From contig CAZHEF010000007.1 of assembly GCA_964531645.1 (NCBI GenBank), forward strand, positions 1 through 64,000: a DNA stretch of 64,000 bases, given 5' to 3'. Below, one piece after another: positions 16,844 through 23,876 of the stretch. The DNA is from JBBIMS01 sp964531645. Its GTDB lineage: Bacteria; Acidobacteriota; Aminicenantia; JBFLYD01; JBBIMS01. The position numbers were made by a program, and so were the translations under genes. Every line of letters begins with the position of its first letter. Position 1 is the stretch's first letter. The notes beneath the pieces are model-generated. The model saw nothing but the letters and a program-made list of their open reading frames with translations. It was not told the DNA's origin and did no database searches.

Positions 16844-18037
16844 TTAGATTTTATCGAGAGCCTGTGCTATATCATCGAGAAGATCCTGGATATTTTCAAT
16901 CCCTACCGAAATTCGAACAAGACCTTCTGACAATCCAAAAGCTTTAAGCTCTTCAGCGCTGTATTGTCTGTGTGTGGAAGAGGCCGGATGGGTTATCAAA
17001 GTCCCTACATCCCCAAGACTCACAGCAAGAATCATGACCCCGAGTTGATCCATCAACTTCTCCCCCGCCTTTCTTCCACCTTTCAATTCAAAGGAAAGCA
17101 TCCCACCAAAATCCCTCATTTGTTTTTTAGCTATCTCATGCCCTTTATGAGTCGGAAGCCCCGGATAATAGACCTTTTCAACTTTCTCATGATTATTCAA
17201 GAATTCTGCAAGAGCCTTAGCATTGGCACAATGTCTCTCCATCCTAACCGCAAGGGTTTTAAGCCCTCTTATCATAAGCCATGCTCCAAAGGGGTCTAAA
17301 ACTCCGCCAAGCTCTCTTAAAACCTCTTTTTTTGCCTTTCCTATGAACTCTCTTGAGCCAACAAGAATGCCACCTACAGTATCAGCATGTCCATTTATAT
17401 ATTTTGTCGCAGAGTGAAGGACAATTTCAGCACCAAAGGATAATGGATTCTGAAGATAGGAAGTAGCAAAGGTATTATCAACTGCTAATGGAATACCATA
17501 CTTCTTTGCCACCTTTGCACATTCTGCAATGTCAACAATCATCAATGTAGGATTGGCTGGGGTCTCAATGTAAATCAACTTTGTCTTTTCATCGATTAGT
17601 TTCTCGATGTTTTCATGAACAGGCTCTTCAGTAAATCTTGCTTCAATGCCGACTCTATGTGCAAATTTTTTGAAAAAATTAAAGGAACCTCCGTAAAGAA
17701 TCGGTTGAGTAACAACATTTTCTCCTTTTTCTGCAAGGGCAAATACAAGGGTTGAAAGAGCTGCCATTCCAGAAGAGGTTATTAGTGCGCTTTGCCCTCC
17801 CTCAAGGAGGGCCATCATTTCTTCAAGATAATCAATTGTTGGATTTCCCCATCTTGTGTAAACATAACCTGGTTTCCTTTCGTCAAAAACTTCAAGAGCA
17901 TCTTCAGTGCTTTCGAATGCAAATGTTGAACTTTGATAAATGGGAAAAGAAACTGCCCTTGCATAAGGGTCTCTTTTCCCCGAGCCGTGGACACAGAGGG
18001 TCTCCTTTTTCAATTTTTTTAAGATTTCTTCTTTCAT
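16844..18037 (-). CDS. PLP-dependent trans-sulfuration enzyme (methionine gamma-lyase / cystathionine gamma-synthase group)
   Basis: 397 residues of the Cys/Met metabolism PLP family. The PLP lysine lies in HSATKYINGHADTVGG, the phosphate-binding segment is SSGMAALST, and the C-terminal LSLGDVGTLITHPASSTH and EGLVRISVGIENIQDLLDD motifs are complete. Sequence is closest, as far as I can judge, to methionine gamma-lyases (MIRGLKTLAVRMERHCANA), but the cysteine typical of the active site of that enzyme (LYGC) is Gly here (ILYGGSF). Gamma-lyase, gamma-synthase and O-acetylhomoserine sulfhydrylase activities cannot be separated from sequence alone. No SAM riboswitch fits in the 16-base upstream gap. 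Confidence 0.85.
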   Translation of the reverse strand: MKEEILKKLKKETLCVHGSGKRDPYARAVSFPIYQSSTFAFESTEDALEVFDERKPGYVYTRWGNPTIDYLEEMMALLEGGQSALITSSGMAALSTLVFALAEKGENVVTQPILYGGSFNFFKKFAHRVGIEARFTEEPVHENIEKLIDEKTKLIYIETPANPTLMIVDIAECAKVAKKYGIPLAVDNTFATSYLQNPLSFGAEIVLHSATKYINGHADTVGGILVGSREFIGKAKKEVLRELGGVLDPFGAWLMIRGLKTLAVRMERHCANAKALAEFLNNHEKVEKVYYPGLPTHKGHEIAKKQMRDFGGMLSFELKGGRKAGEKLMDQLGVMILAVSLGDVGTLITHPASSTHRQYSAEELKAFGLSEGLVRISVGIENIQDLLDDIAQALDKI

Positions 18038-18053
18038 GAATCCTCCTCAAAAT

Positions 18054-18521
18054 TTATCTTGATTTTAAAAATAAAATTGCTCTTTTTACCGCATCCTCTG
18101 CACTTTCAGCTTTTTCTACTCCTTCAATATCCCATGTTTCAAGCCCTATGACTTTCTTTCCAAAAATATTAGCATAAGAAATTTCTGAGAGAGTTCCATA
18201 TTTACCATCAATTGCAATAATAACATCGGAATTAAGAACAACTATCATATTCCTTGCATAGGAAATTCCTGTGGGAACAGGTAAATCTATATATGGGTTC
18301 GCATCTTCCTTGTCAGTTCCGGGAAGGATTCCCATTGTAACTCCACCATTTTCCTTTGCTCCTTTCGAAACCGCCTCCATAACTCCTCCAAGACCCCCAC
18401 AAACAAGGATGTATCCATTCTTAGCAATTTCTTTCCCGATCTCGTAGGCTACACGGTAAATTCTACTATTTACCTCACTACCTCCTATAACACCAATCCT
18501 GAACCTCTCTCTAAAGCTCAT
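18054..18521 (-). CDS. TIGR00725-type SLOG (LOG-like) nucleotide-binding protein
   Basis: 155 residues with a Rossmann-like core: IGVIGGSEVNSR at the start, LVCGGLGGVMEAVSKGAKE and GILPGTDKEDANPYIDL. The GG-x-GxME motif is that of lysine-decarboxylase-like/LOG proteins, here the short TIGR00725 subfamily. LOG members make cytokinins in plants, but the bacterial short forms have no assigned role and are thought to bind nucleotides. It overlaps the NlpC/P60 gene by four bases. Confidence 0.85.
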   Translation of the reverse strand: MSFRERFRIGVIGGSEVNSRIYRVAYEIGKEIAKNGYILVCGGLGGVMEAVSKGAKENGGVTMGILPGTDKEDANPYIDLPVPTGISYARNMIVVLNSDVIIAIDGKYGTLSEISYANIFGKKVIGLETWDIEGVEKAESAEDAVKRAILFLKSR

Positions 18522-18958
18522 ATTAACCTCTTTATTTTAATTAATCTTTTTTTCCAGTATTTATTTAAAATCTCTCTTTTCACACCCGTTGTTGATGCAT
18601 GAATAAATGTTCCTTTGCCAGCGTAAATTCCAACATGTAATCCCTCTTTCTCAATCTTGAAAAAAACCAGATCTCCTTTCATCGCCCTTCTTAGGGATAC
18701 TGTTCTCCCTGTTTTAATAAGCTTATCTGTTGAATGTGGAAGAAGAATTCCTTCCTTTGAAAAAACATAGTAAACAAAACCACTGCAATCAAATCCGGAA
18801 GTATCTGCTCCATTGTATTTGTATGGAGCTCCAATTAGTCTCTCAGCCCTTAAAATCACACTTTCTCTTAAGGATAAACCCCTTTTCGGAATTAAGGCAC
18901 AGGAAGTGGCAAAAATAAAAGGTATAGTCAAATAAATAATCTTCTTTCCATATAACAT
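18518..18958 (-). CDS. NlpC/P60 lipoprotein peptidase
   Basis: A cell-wall peptidase that cuts peptidoglycan stem peptides. After a hydrophobic leader ending FATSC (lipobox Cys), the catalytic domain shows Cys in GFDCSGFVYYVF, His in GLHVGIYAG, and the third residue His in FIHAST. GAPYKYNGADTSGFDCSG is the family signature. An upstream in-frame TTG (19000) would add 14 residues; I prefer the ATG of MLYGKKII because it gives a normal signal peptide. Neither start has a clear ribosome site. Coupled to the SLOG gene. Confidence 0.88.
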   Translation of the reverse strand: MLYGKKIIYLTIPFIFATSCALIPKRGLSLRESVILRAERLIGAPYKYNGADTSGFDCSGFVYYVFSKEGILLPHSTDKLIKTGRTVSLRRAMKGDLVFFKIEKEGLHVGIYAGKGTFIHASTTGVKREILNKYWKKRLIKIKRLI

Positions 18959-19103
18959 TAAGAGAATTTTTATACCATAGACATTTGTGTAATTCAACAA
19001 AAATGCAGATTTTATTCAGTAGAAGCCATGAGACGATAGCAAAAAGCTATAAATTTTAGAAGTTTTGCATTTAAAAACAACAAATCCAGAGTTTAAGAAA
19101 TAT

Positions 19104-21257
19104 TTAGCTTGTTTTTTTTAAATCTGTTAGAAGCGAAGAGAGCCTTGTATTTCTTTTGTATGGCTTATTATTTTTAATTGCTATTGCAAGAGCCTTTTTG
19201 GAACCAACAATGACAGCAAGTCTCTTTGCCCTTGTCAGAGCTGTATAAAGAAGATTTCTCTGAAGCATTATGTATTGCTGGGTCAGAACAGGCATAACAC
19301 ATGCCTCGTATTCGCTCCCCTGGGATTTATGAACTGATATAGCATAAGCAAGGGTTAATTCATCAAGTTCCTCTCTATCGTACCTAATCTCCCTCTCAAA
19401 CAGGACAGTAAGACCCTTTTCATCCACAGATAAAACTTTTCCTATGTCTCCATTGTAAACATCCTTATCATAATTATTTTTTATTTGCATAACTTTGTCC
19501 CCTATTTTGAAAGAAATCCCTGGGAAGCTTTCTCCTTTAGGATTCAATCTTTCCTGTAAAATTTTGTTAAAACTGTCAACTCCGGAAATTCCTTTATAGA
19601 GGGGAGCTATAACCTGAATCTGAGAGCTCATAGGGTCAAATCCAAATCTTTGAGGTATCTCTTCTGTAACAAGGTAAACAATCCTGCGGAATGCCCTCTC
19701 CTCATCTTCTTCAGATATGAAAATGAAGTCTTCTCTATCTTTAATAAAAAGATAAGGGAACATCCCTTTTCTTATTCTATGACTATTAACAACAATCATA
19801 CTCTCCCTTGATTGCCTGAATATATCTTCAAGTTCGACTACTTTCACAATCCCTGATTGAATCAAATCCTTAAGGATATTTCCAGGACCAACCGATGGGA
19901 GCTGATCTTTGTCTCCAACAAATAAAAGGCTTGTCCATGGCGAGACTGCCTTCATAAAATTGAACATTAAAGGAATATCCACCATGGAAAATTCATCAAC
20001 TATAATCATATCTGCTTTCAAAGGATTTCGCTCATTTTTTAAGAAAATATTCTCTCCTGGTTTGTATTCCAGGAGTCTATGAATTGTCTTTGCATCCTCA
20101 CCCGATGTCTCAGAGAGCCTTTTTGCAGCCCTTCCCGTTGGTGCACAAAGCATAACTTTTCTTCCAAGTCTCTTGTATATATTAATAATTGCTCTTATTA
20201 TTGTTGTTTTTCCAGTTCCAGGTCCTCCTGTCAAAATCATTACCTTCTCTTTTAATGAAGCTTCAATACTCTCCTTCTGCCTGGGAGCAAATTTTATTCC
20301 CATTTCCTTTTCAGACTCTTCTATGCACTGTTTTGTGTCAATGACAAACTGAGTCTTTGGGAAACTCAAATTTTCAACAATACATTTTGCAATCTCATTC
20401 TCTGCCTTTAAAAAAAATGGGAGATAGATGGCATCCCTTTCTCCTACACCTACTCTTACAATTTTACCTTCCTTTACGAGCTCATCTATCAAAAACAGTA
20501 TAGCTTCTTTATCTTCAATCCCCAACTCTTTTAAAGCTTTCTCTGCTACACTCTCAGAAAAGGAGAAAACATGACCATCCTCAATTTCTTTGCTCATTAA
20601 ATAAAGAATGAAAGCTTTTACTCTTAAGGGAGATTTTGGTTCAATTCCTGAGGATAGGGCTATTCTGTCAGCAATTTTGAAACCTATTCCAAAAATGTCA
20701 TCAGCGAGCTGATATGGATTTTCCTTTACTATTTTTAAAGAATTATTTCCATGTTCATTGTAAATTTTCATAGCTGTCTTCGTAGTTAATCCGAGCTCCT
20801 GAAGCTTTATAATAATGTGACTCTTTTCTTTATGCTCTCTCCAGGATTCAACAATGGAGCCAATTTTTTTCTCTCCTATTCCTTCAACCTCTGCCAATTT
20901 TTCAGGCTTTTTTGAAATTATTTCAAGAGTCTCATCTCCAAATTTATCGACTATTCTTCTGGCAAGCTCAGGACCTATTCCTTTTATAAGACCTGACGAG
21001 AGGAATTTTCTCACTCCTGAGATTGACGAAGGGGTAAGTATCTGATAATTTTCTGCTTTAAACTGCTCACCCCATTTTTCAGACTTTACCCATTTTCCAT
21101 CAACAGAAATTGATTCACCAGGCGTCAGTTTGGGAAAATGTCCTATAACCACAATACTTCTTTTTGATTTTTCATCTTTTACTTTTAAAACTGAATATCC
21201 TGAGGAAGGATTAAAAAATATTACCTTCTCTATAATACCACTTATTATTTCAAACAT
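19104..21257 (-). CDS. recD2: RecD2-type ATP-dependent DNA helicase
   Basis: A 5'-3' superfamily 1B helicase working without RecBC. 717 residues: an N-terminal OB-like region and two helix-hairpin-helix motifs (GIGPELARRIVDKFG, VEGIGEKKIGSIV), then Walker A GGPGTGKTTIIRA, Walker B MIIVDEFSMVD, motif III FVGDKDQLPSVGPG, and the C-terminal motifs YAISVHKSQGSEY and TALTRAKRLAVIVG. The N-terminal region and length define RecD2 as against RecD. It lies just upstream of nothing else on its strand but tRNA-Val. Confidence 0.94.
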   Translation of the reverse strand: MFEIISGIIEKVIFFNPSSGYSVLKVKDEKSKRSIVVIGHFPKLTPGESISVDGKWVKSEKWGEQFKAENYQILTPSSISGVRKFLSSGLIKGIGPELARRIVDKFGDETLEIISKKPEKLAEVEGIGEKKIGSIVESWREHKEKSHIIIKLQELGLTTKTAMKIYNEHGNNSLKIVKENPYQLADDIFGIGFKIADRIALSSGIEPKSPLRVKAFILYLMSKEIEDGHVFSFSESVAEKALKELGIEDKEAILFLIDELVKEGKIVRVGVGERDAIYLPFFLKAENEIAKCIVENLSFPKTQFVIDTKQCIEESEKEMGIKFAPRQKESIEASLKEKVMILTGGPGTGKTTIIRAIINIYKRLGRKVMLCAPTGRAAKRLSETSGEDAKTIHRLLEYKPGENIFLKNERNPLKADMIIVDEFSMVDIPLMFNFMKAVSPWTSLLFVGDKDQLPSVGPGNILKDLIQSGIVKVVELEDIFRQSRESMIVVNSHRIRKGMFPYLFIKDREDFIFISEEDEERAFRRIVYLVTEEIPQRFGFDPMSSQIQVIAPLYKGISGVDSFNKILQERLNPKGESFPGISFKIGDKVMQIKNNYDKDVYNGDIGKVLSVDEKGLTVLFEREIRYDREELDELTLAYAISVHKSQGSEYEACVMPVLTQQYIMLQRNLLYTALTRAKRLAVIVGSKKALAIAIKNNKPYKRNTRLSSLLTDLKKTS

Positions 21258-21276
21258 TTAAAATCAGGAAAGGAAA

Positions 21277-21351
21277 TGGTGGGCGATGCAGGATTCGAAC
21301 CTGCGACTTCTACCGTGTGAAGGTAGCACTCTACCCCTGAGTTAATCGCCC
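21277..21351 (-). tRNA. tRNA-Val (anticodon CAC)
   Basis: On the minus strand: acceptor GGGCGAT / ATCGCCC, D loop AGGGGTA, anticodon stem CTACC / GGTAG with loop TTCACAC (anticodon CAC), T arm GCAGGTTCGAATCCTGC, discriminator A and encoded CCA. It lies between recD2 and the Roadblock gene. Confidence 0.95.
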
Positions 21352-21385
21352 ACATTTTATAATTTTAAACGATATTTTTAAAAAG

Positions 21386-21739
21386 CTAAAGTTCCCCTTT
21401 TACTTTAAATCTAATCTTTTCCAGCTCAAATCTTGCTCTACCTAAATTCCCATTTTTCTTCATTGCATAGAAAATGAAATAATTCTGATTTATGACCTTT
21501 ACAAGAAAGGTCAATTCCTGATGTGTAAATATCATCTCATTTACAATTCCAAATTTTGAAATTTCGGGATTTATCTTTAGAAGATTCATCAAGGAGGCTA
21601 TCTCAACTGCCACTGGTTCAATATCAATTTTATCATCCCAGTTGATCTTTTCTACAGTTAAACCGTCAGAATCCATGATTAATATACCTGTTGAAGAAGG
21701 CAGTTTTTCCTTTAGAACTCTAAAATGAGATTCAAACAT
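21386..21739 (-). CDS. Roadblock/LC7-like domain protein
   Basis: About 117 residues from the ATG of MFESHFRVLKEKLPSS. The order of a helix, LPSSTGILIMDSDGLTVEKI, a long helix (VAVEIASLMNLL), then two strands (EMIFTHQELTFLVKVI, NYFIFYAMKKNGNLGRARF) fits the Roadblock/LC7 fold, which acts on small GTPases such as MglA in bacterial polarity and pilus control. A longer frame starting at 21841 lies inside the TPR gene and is unlikely. The start overlaps the TPR gene end by eight bases. Identification rests on fold pattern and is moderate. Confidence 0.6.
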   Translation of the reverse strand: MFESHFRVLKEKLPSSTGILIMDSDGLTVEKINWDDKIDIEPVAVEIASLMNLLKINPEISKFGIVNEMIFTHQELTFLVKVINQNYFIFYAMKKNGNLGRARFELEKIRFKVKGEL

Positions 21740-22580
21740 TATTTGACCTGGTCTGTTTAATCTGAGAAATTTTTTCCAGAAGTTTTTCCAGCAAATTTGC
21801 GTAAGCTGAGTAATAGGAAGACTTGCGCACCCTTTCTTCAAGGTCTTTTGCTTTTTCCAAAAACACCTCTTCTCTTTTCATTTCATACAACTTGTAATAG
21901 GTTTCTATTGTCTTATCTACCAGTCCCTGCTTCAAATAAATTTCCGCCATTGTCGGAGTTACAAAGGCTTCTTCCTCTTCCACCTTTTCCTTTATCTCTC
22001 GCGCCATCGTCTCTATATCTCCTGCCTCAATTCTTTTTGTTGCAAATTCCTCTTCAACTTCTTCCTTAACAGGTTCTTCTGGAAGAGAAGGAACAACCTT
22101 TTCCTCTTTTACTTTGACCTCGCCTCTTTCCAGAACCCGCTCCTCCGGTAGAGTTGGAGGTACGGGCAAATCCTTTTTTTCGAAAATCCTGTTTATTTCC
22201 ATCAGCTTCTGAGAGAGATCCTCATCAAAGGGATTGAAGAAAAAGAGTTTTTCAAGGGCACTCTTGGCACATTGAAAGTCTCTCTTCTGCATACAAACAT
22301 TGTAAAGAATTCTGTAAGCTGGAGTGTTATCAGGTACTCTTCTCAGAATATCATTAAGTAGCTTGAAAGACTCATCCAGTCTCCCGAGTTTGAACAAAAT
22401 TTCCGCAAGCAGAACTTGCCCTGATATTAAATCTGGGTGTTTCTCAAGACCCTTGTTGCAAGCCTCCAGAGCCTTTTCAAAATTTAACTCATCTCTGTAA
22501 GCTTCTGCAAGATAAAAATAATTCCTGGGATCTGGATTAAATCTAGCTCTCCTTTCAAGCTCTTCTATCTTTGATGACAT
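21732..22580 (-). CDS. TPR protein with acidic linker
   Basis: 282 residues, cytoplasmic. About residues 1-125 hold three to four TPR units (PRNYFYLAEAYRDELNFEKA, LISGQVLLAEILFKLGRLDE, AYRILYNVCMQKRDFQCAKS). A Glu/Lys/Pro-rich linker (140-200) leads to another TPR-like pair (EIYLKQGLVDKTIETYYKLY). It is coupled to the Roadblock gene and lies 50 bases after the first lipoprotein of the pilus operon on the same strand, so the set may work with the type IV pilus. No enzymatic motif. Confidence 0.7.
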   Translation of the reverse strand: MSSKIEELERRARFNPDPRNYFYLAEAYRDELNFEKALEACNKGLEKHPDLISGQVLLAEILFKLGRLDESFKLLNDILRRVPDNTPAYRILYNVCMQKRDFQCAKSALEKLFFFNPFDEDLSQKLMEINRIFEKKDLPVPPTLPEERVLERGEVKVKEEKVVPSLPEEPVKEEVEEEFATKRIEAGDIETMAREIKEKVEEEEAFVTPTMAEIYLKQGLVDKTIETYYKLYEMKREEVFLEKAKDLEERVRKSSYYSAYANLLEKLLEKISQIKQTRSNNV

Positions 22581-22629
22581 ATTTCTCCTTTAAATCTCAA
22601 AACTTCTTCTCAGAAAGATCTCTAAAATC

Positions 22630-23247
22630 CTATGGACATGCGCATGGCCAAGGAAAAGACACTTCTAAATGAATAGGGATTACACAATAGATTTGCATGT
22701 TGGAATTTGGTGGTGAAGCCCATCTCGCCCTTATGAAGAATGAGTCAATTGAAAGAATATATACATCTCTATAGGGATTATCTGGAGGGCCATAGAAACC
22801 GCTGTACCAGACTGTTTTATGGCAATATTCCTCATAATCAGGTGCTGTATAAGTTATGTTGACATATCCGTTTGCATCAGTATAAAACTCCTTAACATAA
22901 TATCCATCGAAATTTCCAAAGTCAGCTCTTCCTCCACCCGTTTCTGTCTTTTCTTTAACTACATTTCCATATTTATCAGCTGTTTTTGTTACCAGAGTAT
23001 ATGTCCATAATGTTTCAAAATATATTGGAGCTCCTGAAATTGGCTTGCCAGTATAATCGTAAAATCTAACCCTTATCTGAGTAGTATTTCGTTCCATTCC
23101 AACTAATACTATTGTTGGATTTGCACTACCTTCCAATATATATGATAGTGTCGAAGGTCCGCTTAAAGGAGGTTCTGCAACCTCATCTCTCTTGCAAGAA
23201 ATTAAAGGAAGAAGAATTAAAAGCATAAAGATGGTCAATTTCTTCAT
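22630..23247 (-). CDS. Lipoprotein with Ig-like domain, pilus-operon associated
   Basis: About 205 residues. Start chosen at MKKLTIFMLL because AGGAGG lies seven bases upstream; an in-frame ATG eight codons earlier overlaps the preceding gene. The signal peptide ends LPLISC, a lipobox. The mature part is beta-rich: IRVRFYDYTGKPISGAPIYF, a Gly-rich stretch, then YTDANGYVNITYTAPDYEEY, resembling bacterial Ig-like (Big_1) repeats that start with a 'change allowed' polymer pattern. It ends with Cys/Pro-rich residues. It follows the other lipoprotein gene after pilQ. I do not recognise a specific family. Confidence 0.65.
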   Translation of the reverse strand: MKKLTIFMLLILLPLISCKRDEVAEPPLSGPSTLSYILEGSANPTIVLVGMERNTTQIRVRFYDYTGKPISGAPIYFETLWTYTLVTKTADKYGNVVKEKTETGGGRADFGNFDGYYVKEFYTDANGYVNITYTAPDYEEYCHKTVWYSGFYGPPDNPYRDVYILSIDSFFIRARWASPPNSNMQIYCVIPIHLEVSFPWPCACP

Positions 23248-23258
23248 CAAGCACCTCC

Positions 23259-23864
23259 TTATTGAGGACAATCAGAGTCGAAGTTTGCCCAGTCTCTGAA
23301 ATAAATTGTGAGCTTACCTTGTGCTGTAACTTTATTTCCAGCAATATCTTCACCATAGAAATCAACAATTGCTATCGCCTCAATTACATTGTTTGTCCCT
23401 ATCAAATTTATAAGGGGAGGCATTTCTTTTGCAGTTGTTCTCACAATATCAAAACTCCAGCTTACTGTTCCATCTATTGGAACATAAATATCCATTGCAC
23501 CTTCATAAGAATTAGGGACATCAACTCCTTCGATATTTCTTCCATCTGTCCTGATATATCTTACCCTGTATCTTTGAACTCTTATATCATTGTAAAAGGT
23601 TGGGGTTCTTACAGGGCTCAACAGCTTTGCTGTGAAGGTTACCTTTGCAAAATCTCCTTTTACATAATAACACTTTCCTGAAGCAGGATTTATAACAACA
23701 TCGGAGTCAAGAGCTGTGGTATCTTCTCCTCCTCCAGAAATTCCAACGAGAGATGTAATCAGCAGAACAGATGCGGAGCGTGTTTTGTTTTCAAGGACAT
23801 TGCAGGAATTAAAGAAAAGAAAAGGCAGAATGGCTAATACTAAAATTGTTATTTTCTTTGCCAT
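23259..23864 (-). CDS. Lipoprotein of unknown function downstream of pilQ
   Basis: 201 residues. The leader KITILVLAILPFLFFNSC ends in a lipobox cysteine. The mature protein is predicted beta-rich with aromatic patches (YYVKGDFAKVTFTAKLL, GTVSWSFDIVRTT) and a C-terminal strand (KVTAQGKLTIYFRDW). No known domain is recognised. It starts 12 bases after pilQ, and 12 bases separate it from the second lipoprotein, so both are very probably in the pilus transcript. A role in secretin placement or pilus function is inference only. Confidence 0.6.
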   Translation of the reverse strand: MAKKITILVLAILPFLFFNSCNVLENKTRSASVLLITSLVGISGGGEDTTALDSDVVINPASGKCYYVKGDFAKVTFTAKLLSPVRTPTFYNDIRVQRYRVRYIRTDGRNIEGVDVPNSYEGAMDIYVPIDGTVSWSFDIVRTTAKEMPPLINLIGTNNVIEAIAIVDFYGEDIAGNKVTAQGKLTIYFRDWANFDSDCPQ

Positions 23865-23876
23865 CTTACTTACCTC

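Noticed and set aside
18038..18053. SAM riboswitch before the trans-sulfuration gene
   Set aside because: Only 16 bases separate it from the upstream gene on the same strand, too short for any aptamer.
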